Shown here piece after piece: positions 36,353 to 45,742 of a stretch of 58,139 bases of DNA. The DNA comes from an uncultured Pelagibacteraceae bacterium (lineage in GTDB: Bacteria; Pseudomonadota; Alphaproteobacteria; Pelagibacterales; Pelagibacteraceae). The notes beneath the pieces are model-generated. The model searched no databases, was not told where the DNA came from, and saw only the letters and a program-made list of their open reading frames with translations. The stretch covers positions 1-58,139 of the forward strand of contig CACIWQ010000006.1 of NCBI GenBank assembly GCA_902590395.1, written 5' to 3'. The first letter of the stretch is position 1; each line of letters opens with the position of its first letter. Both the position numbers and the translations under genes were made by a program.

Positions 36353-36814
36353 ATGACAAACTTTACTAAGAAAAATGAAATTAAAAATAATTGGCTTTTA
36401 ATTAATGCCGAGAATGCCGTTGTCGGCCGTTTAGCTGCTTATATTTCAACGGTTTTAAGAGGTAAAAATAAAAGTCAATACACTCCACATATGGATAACG
36501 GTGATTTTATAGTTATTACTAATATAGAAAAAATTAAATTCACAGGAAAAAAACTTATTAAAAAAAAATATTATAGACATACAAATTATCCGGGCGGTAT
36601 CAAGAGTACAACTCCTTCAAACTTATTTAAAAAAAAACCTGAAGAAATATTAAAACTAGCAGTTAAAAGAATGTTGCCAAGCGGACCTTTAGCAAAAAAA
36701 CAACTTTCAAAATTAAAAATATATAAAGGGAATTCACATCCACACGAATCTCAGAACCCTAAAGTTATAGATTTTGTTAATGCTAATCCCAAAAATAAAT
36801 TTCTAGTAAATTAA
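36353..36814 (+). CDS. rplM: 50S ribosomal protein L13
   Basis: The 153-residue L13 protein, with WLLINAENAVVGRLAAYIS near the N-terminus, DNGDFIVITNIEKIKFTGKK, the YYRHTNYPGGIK segment and KRMLPSGPLAKKQLSKLKIY. ATG 36353 is the natural start, about 14 residues before the conserved block; a longer in-frame reading from 36263 would add 30 residues with no family counterpart. rpsI follows after one base, the usual rplM-rpsI pair. Confidence 0.97.
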   Translation: MTNFTKKNEIKNNWLLINAENAVVGRLAAYISTVLRGKNKSQYTPHMDNGDFIVITNIEKIKFTGKKLIKKKYYRHTNYPGGIKSTTPSNLFKKKPEEILKLAVKRMLPSGPLAKKQLSKLKIYKGNSHPHESQNPKVIDFVNANPKNKFLVN

Positions 36815-36815
36815 A

Positions 36816-37256
36816 ATGGAATCTCAATCTATTTCTCAAACACAAGAAAAAGACATTAAATTAGATTTTAAAGGGTCTAAATATGCCACAGGTAGAAGAA
36901 AAAAATCTATAGCAAGAGTGTGGCTTAAAAAAGGATCAGGTTCATTTTTTATTAATGGAAAAAAAATGGTCGATTACTTTACTAAACTTAATTTACAGAC
37001 AGCTATTAATAAGCCTTTTTTTATTACAAAAAGGGAAAATGAATTTGATGTAAAGTGTTCCGTTAAGGGGGGTGGACTAAGCGGTCAAGCTGGAGCAATT
37101 ATTCACGGTATTTCTAGAGCTTTAGTCGAATTTGAACCTGCTCTTAAACCTGCTTTAAAAAAAGAAAAACTCACCACGAGAGATTCGAGAACCGTTGAAC
37201 GAAAAAAATACGGTCATAGGAAAGCTAGAAGAAGTTATCAGTTTTCCAAAAGATAA
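36816..37256 (+). CDS. rpsI: 30S ribosomal protein S9
   Basis: S9 of 146 residues: an N-terminal extension of about 22 residues rich in Gln/Ser/Lys, then YATGRRKKSIARVWLKKGSG, VKGGGLSGQAGAIIHGISRAL, and the C-terminal tail KKYGHRKARRSYQFSKR that contacts tRNA in the P site. It starts one base after rplM. A 50-bp gap follows before argC, so argC and the following genes may be transcribed from the ribosomal promoter or their own. Confidence 0.97.
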   Translation: MESQSISQTQEKDIKLDFKGSKYATGRRKKSIARVWLKKGSGSFFINGKKMVDYFTKLNLQTAINKPFFITKRENEFDVKCSVKGGGLSGQAGAIIHGISRALVEFEPALKPALKKEKLTTRDSRTVERKKYGHRKARRSYQFSKR

Positions 37257-37306
37257 TATTTTCATTATAATTTATCTTATTACAAATTACTGATATAAAT
37301 AAAATC

Positions 37307-38332
37307 ATGAAAGATTCATTAAATATAGCAATAGCTGGAGCAACTGGTTATGTTGGTATAGAGCTTATAAAGATTTTATCTAAACACCCAAAGGTTAAAA
37401 TAGTTTATTTGTTCGCTCAAAAATCTATTGGAAAATCAATTAATTCTTTTGATAAAAAAATAAATAAAAGATCTTTGCCAAAAATATCAAAAATAGAATC
37501 GATTGATTGGAGTCAAATAGATGTGATTTTTACAGCTTTGCCAAATGGTGAAGCTCATAAAATTGCTAATAAAAAACCAGACGATGTAAAGTTAATAGAT
37601 TTATCTGCTGATTTTAGATTAGAAAATTATAAAATATATAAAAAATGGTATGGTATCGATCACAGCAGTAAAAACTTAATTAAAAATTCAATTTATGCAA
37701 TAACAGAATTTTCGAGATCTAAATTAAAGAATTATAACATTATATCTTGTCCTGGTTGTTATCCAACCTCAATACAATTGCCATTAATACCCCTAATTAA
37801 AAAAAAAATAATAAATGAAAAAAATATTATAATAGATTCTAAATCTGGTTATTCAGGAGCTGGCAAAAATATAAAGAAAAAATTTAATTTTAAAAATTTG
37901 TTTAATTCTGTATCTTCTTATGGGGTCGGATCGCACCGACACATGGCAGAAATTGATCAAGAAATATCTAAAATATCGAAAAAAAAAATAAAGGTAACTT
38001 TTACACCACACCTTATACCCACATTTAGAGGAATTTTGTCTACTATTTATTTGGAAACTATGAAAAAAAACTCAGCCAAGAAAATATATAATCTTTTAAA
38101 AAAATTTCATAAAAATAATTTTTTTGTTAAAATTGCCAAGTTTAATAAACCTATAGGCACTGGCGCTGTCATAAATACAAATTTTTGCCATATCACTGTA
38201 TGCAAAGATAGAAAAAAAAATAGAGTTATAATTATTTCTGCAATTGATAATTTAATTAAAGGTGCCTCGGGTCAAGCCGTACAAAATATGAATGTAGCTT
38301 ATCAATTAAAAGAAAGCTTTGGTTTAAAATGA
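37307..38332 (+). CDS. argC: N-acetyl-gamma-glutamyl-phosphate reductase
   Basis: ArgC reduces acetylglutamyl phosphate to the semialdehyde in arginine synthesis. The 341-residue protein starts with the NADP-binding IAIAGATGYVGIELIKIL, and the active-site Cys is in ISCPGCYPTSIQLPLIPL. It also has GVGSHRHMAEIDQEI and TPHLIPTFRGILST. The C-terminus ends NLIKGASGQAVQNMNVAY, characteristic of the family. It shares ATGA with the following lipoprotein gene. Confidence 0.96.
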   Translation: MKDSLNIAIAGATGYVGIELIKILSKHPKVKIVYLFAQKSIGKSINSFDKKINKRSLPKISKIESIDWSQIDVIFTALPNGEAHKIANKKPDDVKLIDLSADFRLENYKIYKKWYGIDHSSKNLIKNSIYAITEFSRSKLKNYNIISCPGCYPTSIQLPLIPLIKKKIINEKNIIIDSKSGYSGAGKNIKKKFNFKNLFNSVSSYGVGSHRHMAEIDQEISKISKKKIKVTFTPHLIPTFRGILSTIYLETMKKNSAKKIYNLLKKFHKNNFFVKIAKFNKPIGTGAVINTNFCHITVCKDRKKNRVIIISAIDNLIKGASGQAVQNMNVAYQLKESFGLK

Positions 38333-38898
38333 AGTATTTTTTCTACTTTCTTTTAATTTTTTTAGTTTTCGGTTGTGAAACTAATAAATCAGTATATTGG
38401 TGTGGAGATCATCCTTGTGTTAACAAAAAAGAAAAAGAAGCATATTTTAAAACAACAATGATTGTTGAAAAAAGAGTACTGGGTAAAAATGATAAGCTTA
38501 CCAAATCCGAAAAGGATGAAATAATAAAAAAAATAAAAGCAAATGAAAAAAAGAATTATAAAAAAAGAAAGGAAGCTAAAAAAACTGCTCGTCTTAAGGA
38601 AAAAGAAGAAAATAAAACATTAAATGAGGCACGTTCAAATAATGAAGAGGTTGCTGTTTCAAATGTTAGAGATTGTAAAAATCCGAAGGGCCTCCATCAG
38701 AAAATCATGTGTGCTACTGCTGATAAATTTACCAACAATGACTCGATTAAACTGAAGTCAGAAAATGATAAAAAAAAATTACTCGAAGGTAATACACTTA
38801 AAACAAATTCATCAAATGAATTTAGTGATTATGTTAAAAAAATAGCAGAAAAAAATAAGCTTAGACCTTACCCGGATATTAATGATATACCAAAATAA
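38329..38898 (+). CDS. Predicted lipoprotein of unknown function
   Basis: I do not recognise a known family. The 189-residue product has a hydrophobic N-terminus ending in a clear lipobox VFGC (Cys16), so it should be a membrane-anchored lipoprotein. After it comes a short Cys-containing segment SVYWCGDHPCVNKKEKEAYF, then a strongly charged Lys/Glu helical stretch (about 45-110), and a second conserved-looking segment DCKNPKGLHQKIMCATA. Four Cys residues beyond the lipobox could form disulfides. It starts inside the argC stop (ATGA), and hom follows after 5 bp; the position in an amino-acid operon is unexplained. Confidence 0.6.
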   Translation: MKYFFYFLLIFLVFGCETNKSVYWCGDHPCVNKKEKEAYFKTTMIVEKRVLGKNDKLTKSEKDEIIKKIKANEKKNYKKRKEAKKTARLKEKEENKTLNEARSNNEEVAVSNVRDCKNPKGLHQKIMCATADKFTNNDSIKLKSENDKKKLLEGNTLKTNSSNEFSDYVKKIAEKNKLRPYPDINDIPK

Positions 38899-38903
38899 AA
38901 ATC

Positions 38904-40196
38904 ATGCCCAAAAAAATTAATATAGCAATTGTAGGTTTTGGAAATATTGGCAGTTTTTTTTATAAAACATTAGAAAAAAATAAAAAGTCGATAGCGTTAA
39001 AGACAGGTAAGGATATTTTTATTAAATATATTTCAGCTAAACAATTAAATAAAAAAAGAATTATAAAAATTCCAAAACCCAAATGGATAAAAAATCCCTT
39101 GGAATTAACAACTAAAAATGACGTTGATATAATTGTCGAGTTGATAGGTGGATCTGATGGCATGGCAAAAAAATTAATTTTTGCTGCTTTGAAAAACAAA
39201 AAACATGTAATTACGGCAAATAAGTCTTTAATGTCAAAACATGGTGACATGTTAGCACTATTGGCTGAAAGAAATAACGTAAACCTTGAATACGAAGCTT
39301 CTGTTGCTGGTGGTGTGCCAGTAATACGACTTATCAAAGAAGGTTTAATATCCAACAAAATTAAAAAAATTTATGGAATTCTCAACGGAACAACAAATTT
39401 TATATTATCTTCTATGGAGGAAACTGGAAAAAGCTTTGTTGAAATTCTAGATTATGCAAAGAAACTTGGTTTTGCTGAAAGTAACCCTATTTCTGATTTA
39501 AATGGAAGTGATGCTGCAGCAAAAATTAAAATTTTATCTTCTCTTGCTTTTAATAAAAAAATATCTGAAAAAAAAATCTTAACAGAAGGTATTCAACACT
39601 TAAACCAAGAAGATATAGATCATGCTAAAAATCTAGGTTATAAAATCAAACTATTAGCAGTATCCGAAACTATAAATGGTAAACTAATGGAAAGAGTCCA
39701 TCCTTGTTTAGTCGACAAAAATTCTTATATTGCAAATATTAATAGCGTGTTAAATGCAATTATAGTTGATGGATATCCAATAGGAAGAACAGTATTACAA
39801 GGTGAGGGGGCTGGACCTGGAGCAACATCCTCAGCTTTAATTTCTGACTTATGTTCTATTCTGCGTGGAAATATTAAGTACCCATTTGGTGTTTCGCATG
39901 CTATGAGAAAAACTACTAAAAGCTTTAACATTTTAAAACGTTACTGTTCCTCATATTTAAGAGTGGAAGTTAAAGATCAACATGGAGTTCTCTCATCAAT
40001 AACTAAAATTTTTGCAAAAAATAAAATTTCAATTAAAAATTTGATACAAATACCTGACAAAAAGAAGAAAAAAGCTTCAATAATAATAATTACACATAAA
40101 ACTCTTGAGCTTCATTACAACAAATTGATTAAAAATTTAAATAAAAATAAATTCTTAATTAAAAAACCTACTTTTATAAGAATCGAAAAAGTTTAA
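38904..40196 (+). CDS. hom: Homoserine dehydrogenase
   Basis: Hom reduces aspartate semialdehyde to homoserine, the branch to threonine and methionine. The 430-residue protein has the NAD(P)-binding IAIVGFGNIGSFFYKTL, then VITANKSLMSKHGD, YEASVAGGVPVIRLIKEGL, GILNGTTNFILSSME and GSDAAAKIKILSSLAF. A C-terminal ACT domain (about 350-430), typical of the feedback-controlled form, starts YLRVEVKDQHGVLSSITKIF. It provides homoserine for the MetY pathway. glpX follows without a gap. Confidence 0.96.
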   Translation: MPKKINIAIVGFGNIGSFFYKTLEKNKKSIALKTGKDIFIKYISAKQLNKKRIIKIPKPKWIKNPLELTTKNDVDIIVELIGGSDGMAKKLIFAALKNKKHVITANKSLMSKHGDMLALLAERNNVNLEYEASVAGGVPVIRLIKEGLISNKIKKIYGILNGTTNFILSSMEETGKSFVEILDYAKKLGFAESNPISDLNGSDAAAKIKILSSLAFNKKISEKKILTEGIQHLNQEDIDHAKNLGYKIKLLAVSETINGKLMERVHPCLVDKNSYIANINSVLNAIIVDGYPIGRTVLQGEGAGPGATSSALISDLCSILRGNIKYPFGVSHAMRKTTKSFNILKRYCSSYLRVEVKDQHGVLSSITKIFAKNKISIKNLIQIPDKKKKKASIIIITHKTLELHYNKLIKNLNKNKFLIKKPTFIRIEKV

Positions 40197-41141
40197 ATGC
40201 TCATTGATAAAAATTATATATCAGCATTTGTTAAGACTACTGAAAGAGCTGCTTACGGTGCATCTTTACTCAAAGGTAAAGGTGATAAAATTGCAGCAGA
40301 TAAAGCTGCAGTCGATGAAATGAGATCTCAATTAAACAAAATTGATATGAAAGGAAGAATAGTAATTGGTGAAGGTGAACTAGATGAAGCTCCAATGTTA
40401 TACATTGGAGAAAAAGTTGGAAATAATAATGGATATGAATTAGATTTAGCAGTAGATCCTCTCGAAGGCACAAATTTTGCCGCTAAAGATTTACCAAATG
40501 CAATATCTGTATTAGCTGTAACACTTAAAGGTAATTTACTTAATGCACCGGAAACGTATATGGAAAAAATTGCTATAGGTCCTGGCTTGCCAAAAAATTT
40601 AGTCGATTTAGATTTTGGGGTAAAAAAAAATATCGAGTTACTTGCTAAAGCAAAAAAAATTTCACCTAATAAATTAACTGCATGTGTCCTAAAAAGACCT
40701 AGGCATGATTTAATTGTTAAAGAATTAAATTCTATGGGTGTTAAGATTAATTTTATATCAGATGGGGATGTTTTGGGTGTTATTTCTGTTGCTAATCCAA
40801 ATTCAAATATAGATCTATATATTGGGACTGGAGGAGGACCTGAAGGGGTTTTGGCAGCAGCAGCTTTAAAATGCTTGGACTGTCAAATCCAAACTAGATT
40901 AGTATTACAAAATGATGAAGAAAAAAATAGAGCAAAAAAAATTGGCATAAATGATTTTAAAAAAAAATATGACGTGAATGATCTTGTTAAAGGCGATGTC
41001 ATTTTTTGTGCAACTGGAGTTACCGATGGAAGTTTGTTAAAAGGAATAAAAAATAATGAAGATACATTTGAAGCAGAGACTTTTGTCCTTCATAAAAGCA
41101 GTAGTTTAAATAAAATTATAAAAAACAAAGTTAAAAAATGA
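40197..41141 (+). CDS. glpX: Class II fructose-1,6-bisphosphatase
   Basis: The GlpX enzyme, which dephosphorylates fructose 1,6-bisphosphate in gluconeogenesis. The 314-residue protein contains GRIVIGEGELDEAPMLYIGE (metal-binding Glu/Asp), LAVDPLEGTNFAAKDLPNA and YIGTGGGPEGVLAAAALKC, all GlpX motifs. Some bacterial GlpX also act on sedoheptulose bisphosphate. It directly abuts hom and overlaps recJ by 4 bp; the hom-glpX-recJ order recurs in alphaproteobacteria. Confidence 0.96.
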   Translation: MLIDKNYISAFVKTTERAAYGASLLKGKGDKIAADKAAVDEMRSQLNKIDMKGRIVIGEGELDEAPMLYIGEKVGNNNGYELDLAVDPLEGTNFAAKDLPNAISVLAVTLKGNLLNAPETYMEKIAIGPGLPKNLVDLDFGVKKNIELLAKAKKISPNKLTACVLKRPRHDLIVKELNSMGVKINFISDGDVLGVISVANPNSNIDLYIGTGGGPEGVLAAAALKCLDCQIQTRLVLQNDEEKNRAKKIGINDFKKKYDVNDLVKGDVIFCATGVTDGSLLKGIKNNEDTFEAETFVLHKSSSLNKIIKNKVKK

Positions 41142-42883
41142 ATTTCTCTTCAGTTAGTGGAAGAAAATGGAGATTTAAAAACTATAGTGACGCAGATATA
41201 AAAAAATTCAGTCAAAATTATTCTTTGAGCGAGATTGTCTCTAAGCTATTAGCTATAAGAAAAAAAAATATTGAAAATATTGATTTTTATTTAAATCCTA
41301 CAATTAAAAATATTTTACCAAATCCATTTCAAATCAAAGACATGGAAAATGCTACAAAAAGAAGCTTCTACGCTATTCAAAAAAATGAAACGATAGGAAT
41401 ATTTGGTGACTATGATGTGGATGGAGCATCTTCTACGGCGCTGTTATCCCGTTATTTTCTCTCAATCAATCAAAAAATCATAACCTACATCCCGGATAGA
41501 AAAAAAGAAGGTTACGGTCCAAACATCAATGGCTTTAATAAACTTATTAACACAGGAGCTAAAATTATTTTTACTGTAGATTGTGGAACATCATCTTTCG
41601 ATCCTATTGAAGAGGCACAAAATCAAAAGGTTGATGTTATTGTACTTGATCACCATCAATCTGGGGTAAAATTTCCTAATGCTTATGCAATAGTAAATCC
41701 AAACAGATATGATGATACTTCTAATCTAAATTATCTTTGTGCCACTGGTGTTTGCTTTATGTTTTTGGTTGCTTTAAACAAAAAACTAAGGGAAGAAAAT
41801 TGGTTTAATATTAATAAGATTAAAGAGCCTGAAATTTTAAATTTTTTAGATTTGGTTTCTCTTGGTACTGTATGTGATGTCGTTCCTTTAGTTGGATTAA
41901 ATAGGGCTATAGTAAAACAAGGTCTTAAAGTTTTAAAAAGGAGATCAAATTTAGGATTAAAAACACTTTATGACATGTGCAAGATTGATCACATGCCAAC
42001 CACTTACGATCTAGGATTTAAATTGGGTCCAAGAATAAATGCTGGTGGAAGAGTAGGTAAATCACATTATGGAGCTGAATTGCTTACTTCGGAAGATCCA
42101 CAAAAAGCCTACAAAATAGCTTCAGATTTAAATAAATCTAATGAAGAAAGAAAAAGCATTGAATTTGCTCTGATTGAAAAAGTTACATCCAAAATTAAAA
42201 CAGTCGAGGAAGATAATGTTTTTGTTCTTTCAGGAGAAAATTGGCACGAAGGTATTATTGGAATTATTGCTTCGAGAATAAAGGATAAATACAACAAACC
42301 GACTATAATAATTTCCATAGATAAAAATATTGGTAAAGGTTCAGCAAGATCTGTTGTTGGTTTTAATATAGGAAACGAAATAATAAAAGCTGTGCAACTT
42401 GGAATTTTAGAAAAGGGTGGTGGACATAAAATGGCTGGTGGATTTACTATCAAAAAAGGAAATATATCTAAGTTCAAAATTTTTCTTAATGATAACTTTA
42501 AAAAAACTAAAATTACTCCTTCTAAATTTGCAGACCTTCAATTAGACGCAATAATTGCACCAAGCGCTTTAAATGAAAGTTTCTACGATGAAGTTGAAAA
42601 TTTAGCTCCTTTTGGTTCAGGTAATAACGAACCAAAATTCGTAATAGAAAATTTAAAAGTTATTTCATCAAATATTGTTGGTAATAATCATATAAAATCT
42701 GTTTTAACCGGTGGTGATGGTACAGTAATTAAAAGCGTGGCATTTAATGCAAAAGATAGTGTTTTAGAACCTTTTCTTATTAAAGAAAATAAAAAAAAGA
42801 TTAATATTGCAGGTAAAATGAGTTTGAATAATTGGAAAGGAGATAAAAAGATTGAATTTATTATTGAAGATATCTCGATTTAA
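41138..42883 (+). CDS. recJ: Single-stranded-DNA-specific exonuclease RecJ
   Basis: RecJ degrades single-stranded DNA 5' to 3' in recombination and mismatch repair. The 581-residue protein has the DHH domain with FGDYDVDGASSTALL, VDCGTSS and VLDHHQSG, a DHHA1 domain with GGGHKMAGGFTI, and the C-terminal OB-like region from about 460. The length is normal for the family. It starts within the glpX stop and ends the rplM-to-recJ rightward block; the next gene is convergent, 3 bp away. Confidence 0.96.
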   Translation: MNFSSVSGRKWRFKNYSDADIKKFSQNYSLSEIVSKLLAIRKKNIENIDFYLNPTIKNILPNPFQIKDMENATKRSFYAIQKNETIGIFGDYDVDGASSTALLSRYFLSINQKIITYIPDRKKEGYGPNINGFNKLINTGAKIIFTVDCGTSSFDPIEEAQNQKVDVIVLDHHQSGVKFPNAYAIVNPNRYDDTSNLNYLCATGVCFMFLVALNKKLREENWFNINKIKEPEILNFLDLVSLGTVCDVVPLVGLNRAIVKQGLKVLKRRSNLGLKTLYDMCKIDHMPTTYDLGFKLGPRINAGGRVGKSHYGAELLTSEDPQKAYKIASDLNKSNEERKSIEFALIEKVTSKIKTVEEDNVFVLSGENWHEGIIGIIASRIKDKYNKPTIIISIDKNIGKGSARSVVGFNIGNEIIKAVQLGILEKGGGHKMAGGFTIKKGNISKFKIFLNDNFKKTKITPSKFADLQLDAIIAPSALNESFYDEVENLAPFGSGNNEPKFVIENLKVISSNIVGNNHIKSVLTGGDGTVIKSVAFNAKDSVLEPFLIKENKKKINIAGKMSLNNWKGDKKIEFIIEDISI

Positions 42884-42886
42884 ATT

Positions 42887-44443
42887 TTAATATTTAAGTC
42901 TTTTAAAAGGCTCTATTAAATCTTTTTCATAGTTTTTCCATACATTCAATGAACCTTGATAAATTTTTTGTCTAACCTGTACATCGCTAGCAGTTTTAAT
43001 TGGTCGTTTATTTTTATAAAAATTAACACAACTATCATCCCACTTCAGATCACATTCTTTTAATAACTTTTTGATCTGATTGTTGCTATCAGATACTAAC
43101 TCCTCATAAACAACGTCTACAATAAAATTTGGGATGTTTTCTTTCCAATGAAGCATTAGATCACTATAGAGATTTGAGAAGGCAATAATTTCGTTTAAAT
43201 TATATGCAAAATTTAATTTAGGATTTACAAAGTAATTTTTAAAAATAGATAAACAGTTATCTTTGGAATTTCTTACACAATGAACAATTTTAGCTTTTGG
43301 TAAAATTAATTTAATTATACCAATCCATTTAAAATTAATAGGTAGTTTATCAGTAACTCTTTCTGAGTTGTCTGAAAGTCTTTTGATTTTATCTATATAT
43401 TCTTGGCCAATCACTTTTAACTTATCTTCATTAATAGTATTTATGTTTTCTAGTAAGAGTGTCGAGCTTTTATTCTTGAAATATTTATCTTTTATATCAA
43501 TCAAAAAATCCAACTCATCTCCTCCAAAAACACTTCTATGATTTGATAGAATTTGCTCGACTAAAGTGGTTCCTGATCTTGGCATGCCCAAGATGAAAAT
43601 TGGAGTTTTGTCGAAACTTCCATTGTTTTTAAATTTATCGAAAAGTTTTTTATTGAATATTTTTTTAATATTTTCAAATTCTTTTTTTTCTTCTTGAATA
43701 GAAAAGTTTATCTTTCTCCTTCTTAAACTGTTACCTTCATTAAAATATTTAAATGCTTTTTTGTATTGTTTTGTGTCGTCATAAGCTTTTCCAAGAGCGA
43801 ATGCCAGTTCTGTTTTTTGCACATCGTTTATTTTCTTATCTATATATAGCTTTTGTAATAGAAATAAATGTTCATCTTTCTTTTTGTATTTATTTATTAA
43901 TCCTAAATTCCTGTGAGCGATACAAAAATATTTATTTAATCTAGTAGCTTCTTCTAAATATTTTTTTGCGCTAACTATTTCTCCCATATTTTTGTATGCC
44001 ACCCCAAGATTATAGTGAAATACCGCAAATTTTGGACTTATGTTAACAGCCTTCTTATAACATTCTATTGCATCATCATATTTATTTAAAAACAAATATA
44101 AATTTCCTAAATTATTATGCGGTTCTGAAATTTTATTATCTAGACTTATTGATTTTTTGTAATAATTTTCCGCTTTTGTTAAATCTTCCTTATTTCTATA
44201 AATACCACCTAAATTATTATATATCATTGCGTACTTAGGATTTATTTCAATACCTTTTTCATAACATTTTATGGCTTCATCCGTCTTTTTCCGATCAGTT
44301 AATATAAGACCTAATATATTATATAATATCACAACCCTAGGATACTGATCTAAAAGTTTCTTATTATATGATTCAGCTTCTGATAATTTTTTTTCTTTAT
44401 AGAGGTTTAATAATTGTTGAATTTGATTTTGAAGATTTTTCAT
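42887..44443 (-). CDS. TPR-repeat sulfotransferase
   Basis: A 518-residue two-part protein. Residues about 37-240 hold six or more tetratricopeptide repeats (for example AMIYNNLGGIYRNKEDLTKA and SEPHNNLGNLYLFLNKYDDA). Residues about 280-518 are a sulfotransferase domain: PIFILGMPRSGTTLVEQIL includes the PAPS 5'-phosphosulfate loop GMPRSGTT at 286-293, and KIVHCVRNSKDNCLS fits the 3'-phosphate site. Such fusions sulfate peptides or glycans in other organisms; the acceptor here is unknown. A second, single-domain sulfotransferase occurs at 52004. It is a single leftward gene before tRNA-Glu. Confidence 0.87.
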   Translation of the reverse strand: MKNLQNQIQQLLNLYKEKKLSEAESYNKKLLDQYPRVVILYNILGLILTDRKKTDEAIKCYEKGIEINPKYAMIYNNLGGIYRNKEDLTKAENYYKKSISLDNKISEPHNNLGNLYLFLNKYDDAIECYKKAVNISPKFAVFHYNLGVAYKNMGEIVSAKKYLEEATRLNKYFCIAHRNLGLINKYKKKDEHLFLLQKLYIDKKINDVQKTELAFALGKAYDDTKQYKKAFKYFNEGNSLRRRKINFSIQEEKKEFENIKKIFNKKLFDKFKNNGSFDKTPIFILGMPRSGTTLVEQILSNHRSVFGGDELDFLIDIKDKYFKNKSSTLLLENINTINEDKLKVIGQEYIDKIKRLSDNSERVTDKLPINFKWIGIIKLILPKAKIVHCVRNSKDNCLSIFKNYFVNPKLNFAYNLNEIIAFSNLYSDLMLHWKENIPNFIVDVVYEELVSDSNNQIKKLLKECDLKWDDSCVNFYKNKRPIKTASDVQVRQKIYQGSLNVWKNYEKDLIEPFKRLKY

Positions 44444-44529
44444 TAGTTGTATAATTGCATTTTTATTGCATCATAATAACAACTTCTTGACAAAAAAATA
44501 ATTATTCGTCATTGCAACAATCCCAAATA

Positions 44530-44535
44530 TATAAT
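44530..44535 (+). promoter_or_regulatory. -10-like element before tRNA-Glu
   Basis: A perfect TATAAT lies 21 bp upstream of the mature 5' end of tRNA-Glu, a suitable distance for a start about 15 bases before the tRNA. No good -35 is at the right spacing. Tentative. Confidence 0.3.
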
Positions 44536-44556
44536 AAATACAAGAATAATTTAATG

Positions 44557-44631
44557 GGTCCCATCGTCTAACGGTTAGGACAGATGGTTTTCAATCATCT
44601 AATCGGGGTTCGATTCCCCGTGGGACCGCCA
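44557..44631 (+). tRNA. tRNA-Glu (anticodon UUC)
   Basis: Cloverleaf with acceptor GGTCCCA/TGGGACC, D arm with GTCTAACGGTTAGGAC, anticodon stem GATGG/TCATC around loop TTTTCAA (anticodon TTC), and T arm CGGGG-TTCGATT-CCCCG. The discriminator G and encoded CCA follow. The FAH-family gene begins 8 bp after it, so the two may be cotranscribed. Confidence 0.96.
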
Positions 44632-44639
44632 ATATTTTT

Positions 44640-45488
44640 ATGAAACTCTTAAGAGTAGGTAGTTTAAATAGAGAAAAACCAGCTATAATTGATAATAATG
44701 GCTCAATAAAGGACCTGTCGTCATTAATATCTGATTTTAATCCTGACACCATTAATCTCAATTTAATTGAAACTATTAAAAAGCAGAATCTGTCTAAATT
44801 GCCAGAAATAGATAAAAATGTACGAGTGGGGGCCTGTGTATCCAGACCCGAAAAATTCATCGGTATTGGTCTTAATTACTCTGCGCACGCTAAGGAAACA
44901 GGTACTACACCTCCAAAAGAACCAATTGTATTTTTTAAGTCGAATAGTTCAATTTGTGGACCCAATGATACGGTTTACTTACCAAAAAAATCTGTAAAAT
45001 CTGATTGGGAAGTAGAGTTAGGTATAATAATTGGGCAGAAAGCAAAAAATATAACTGAAAAAGAATCTATGAAACATATTTTTGGATATTGCATAGTAAA
45101 TGATATTAGTGAAAGAGAATATCAAATCGAAAGATCGAGTGGCCAATGGGACAAGGGAAAAGCTTTTGACACTTTTGGACCTATAGGACCTTACATTGTA
45201 ACTAAAGATGAAATTACAAATGTTCAAAATTTAAATTTAGAATTAAAACTGAATGAAAAAATTATGCAAAAGGGCAACACTGATGATATGATTTTTAGTG
45301 TATCTTATCTTGTTTCATATTTAAGCTACTTCATGACTTTAAAACCTGGAGATATAATTACAACAGGAACTCCGCCAGGTGTTGGGATGGGTCGGAAACC
45401 ACAAATTTTTTTAAAGTCGGGTGACAAAATGAGTTTGAAGATAGATATTTTAGGTAAACAAGAACAAAAAGTTTTGTCAGAGAAATAA
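44640..45488 (+). CDS. Fumarylacetoacetate hydrolase (FAH) family protein
   Basis: A 282-residue protein of the FAH superfamily. The conserved core opens with KFIGIGLNYSAHAKETG, followed by FFKSNSSICGPNDTVYLP, the metal-binding acids DWEVELGIIIG and NDISEREYQ, and GDIITTGTPPGVGMG. Members include acylpyruvate hydrolases, oxaloacetate decarboxylases and 2-keto-acid hydratases; the substrate cannot be told from sequence. It begins 8 bp after tRNA-Glu, and the GIY-YIG gene overlaps its stop by one base. Confidence 0.9.
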   Translation: MKLLRVGSLNREKPAIIDNNGSIKDLSSLISDFNPDTINLNLIETIKKQNLSKLPEIDKNVRVGACVSRPEKFIGIGLNYSAHAKETGTTPPKEPIVFFKSNSSICGPNDTVYLPKKSVKSDWEVELGIIIGQKAKNITEKESMKHIFGYCIVNDISEREYQIERSSGQWDKGKAFDTFGPIGPYIVTKDEITNVQNLNLELKLNEKIMQKGNTDDMIFSVSYLVSYLSYFMTLKPGDIITTGTPPGVGMGRKPQIFLKSGDKMSLKIDILGKQEQKVLSEK

Positions 45489-45742
45489 TGTACCTAATGA
45501 ACTTTTTTGTTTACGTAATTGGAAGCAAAAAAAACCCTAAACGCACTTATGTTGGCTGGACAAATAATATAAAAAAGAGAATTGATAAACATAACAAAGG
45601 CCTAGGGGCCAAATTTACTAGAGGAAGAAGATGGAAATTAATATATTCTGAAACATTAAAATCGCAAAAAGCTGCAATGAAAAGGGAGTATCAATTAAAG
45701 AAGGATACTAAATTTAGATCAATAATTCGTTCTAAAATCTAA
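45488..45742 (+). CDS. GIY-YIG nuclease domain protein
   Basis: An 84-residue single-domain GIY-YIG protein of the YhbQ/UPF0213 or UvrC-N-like small group. The domain is visible as FFVYVIGSKKNPKRTYVGWTNNIKKRIDKHNKG (core motif VYV...TYVG), followed by a conserved Arg and the C-terminal Glu-containing KREYQLKK helix. Such small proteins are frequent in bacteria and are thought to act in DNA repair or processing; the role is unknown. Start at 45488 overlaps the FAH stop; a second Met is 9 bp later. Confidence 0.83.
   Translation: MYLMNFFVYVIGSKKNPKRTYVGWTNNIKKRIDKHNKGLGAKFTRGRRWKLIYSETLKSQKAAMKREYQLKKDTKFRSIIRSKI

Noticed and set aside
38960-39358. Minus-strand open frame of 132 codons inside hom.
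   Set aside because: Antisense shadow of a well-supported gene with no recognisable protein features.
44487-44492. A perfect TTGACA as the -35 of the tRNA-Glu promoter.
   Set aside because: It is 37 bp from the TATAAT at 44530, far beyond the functional spacing.
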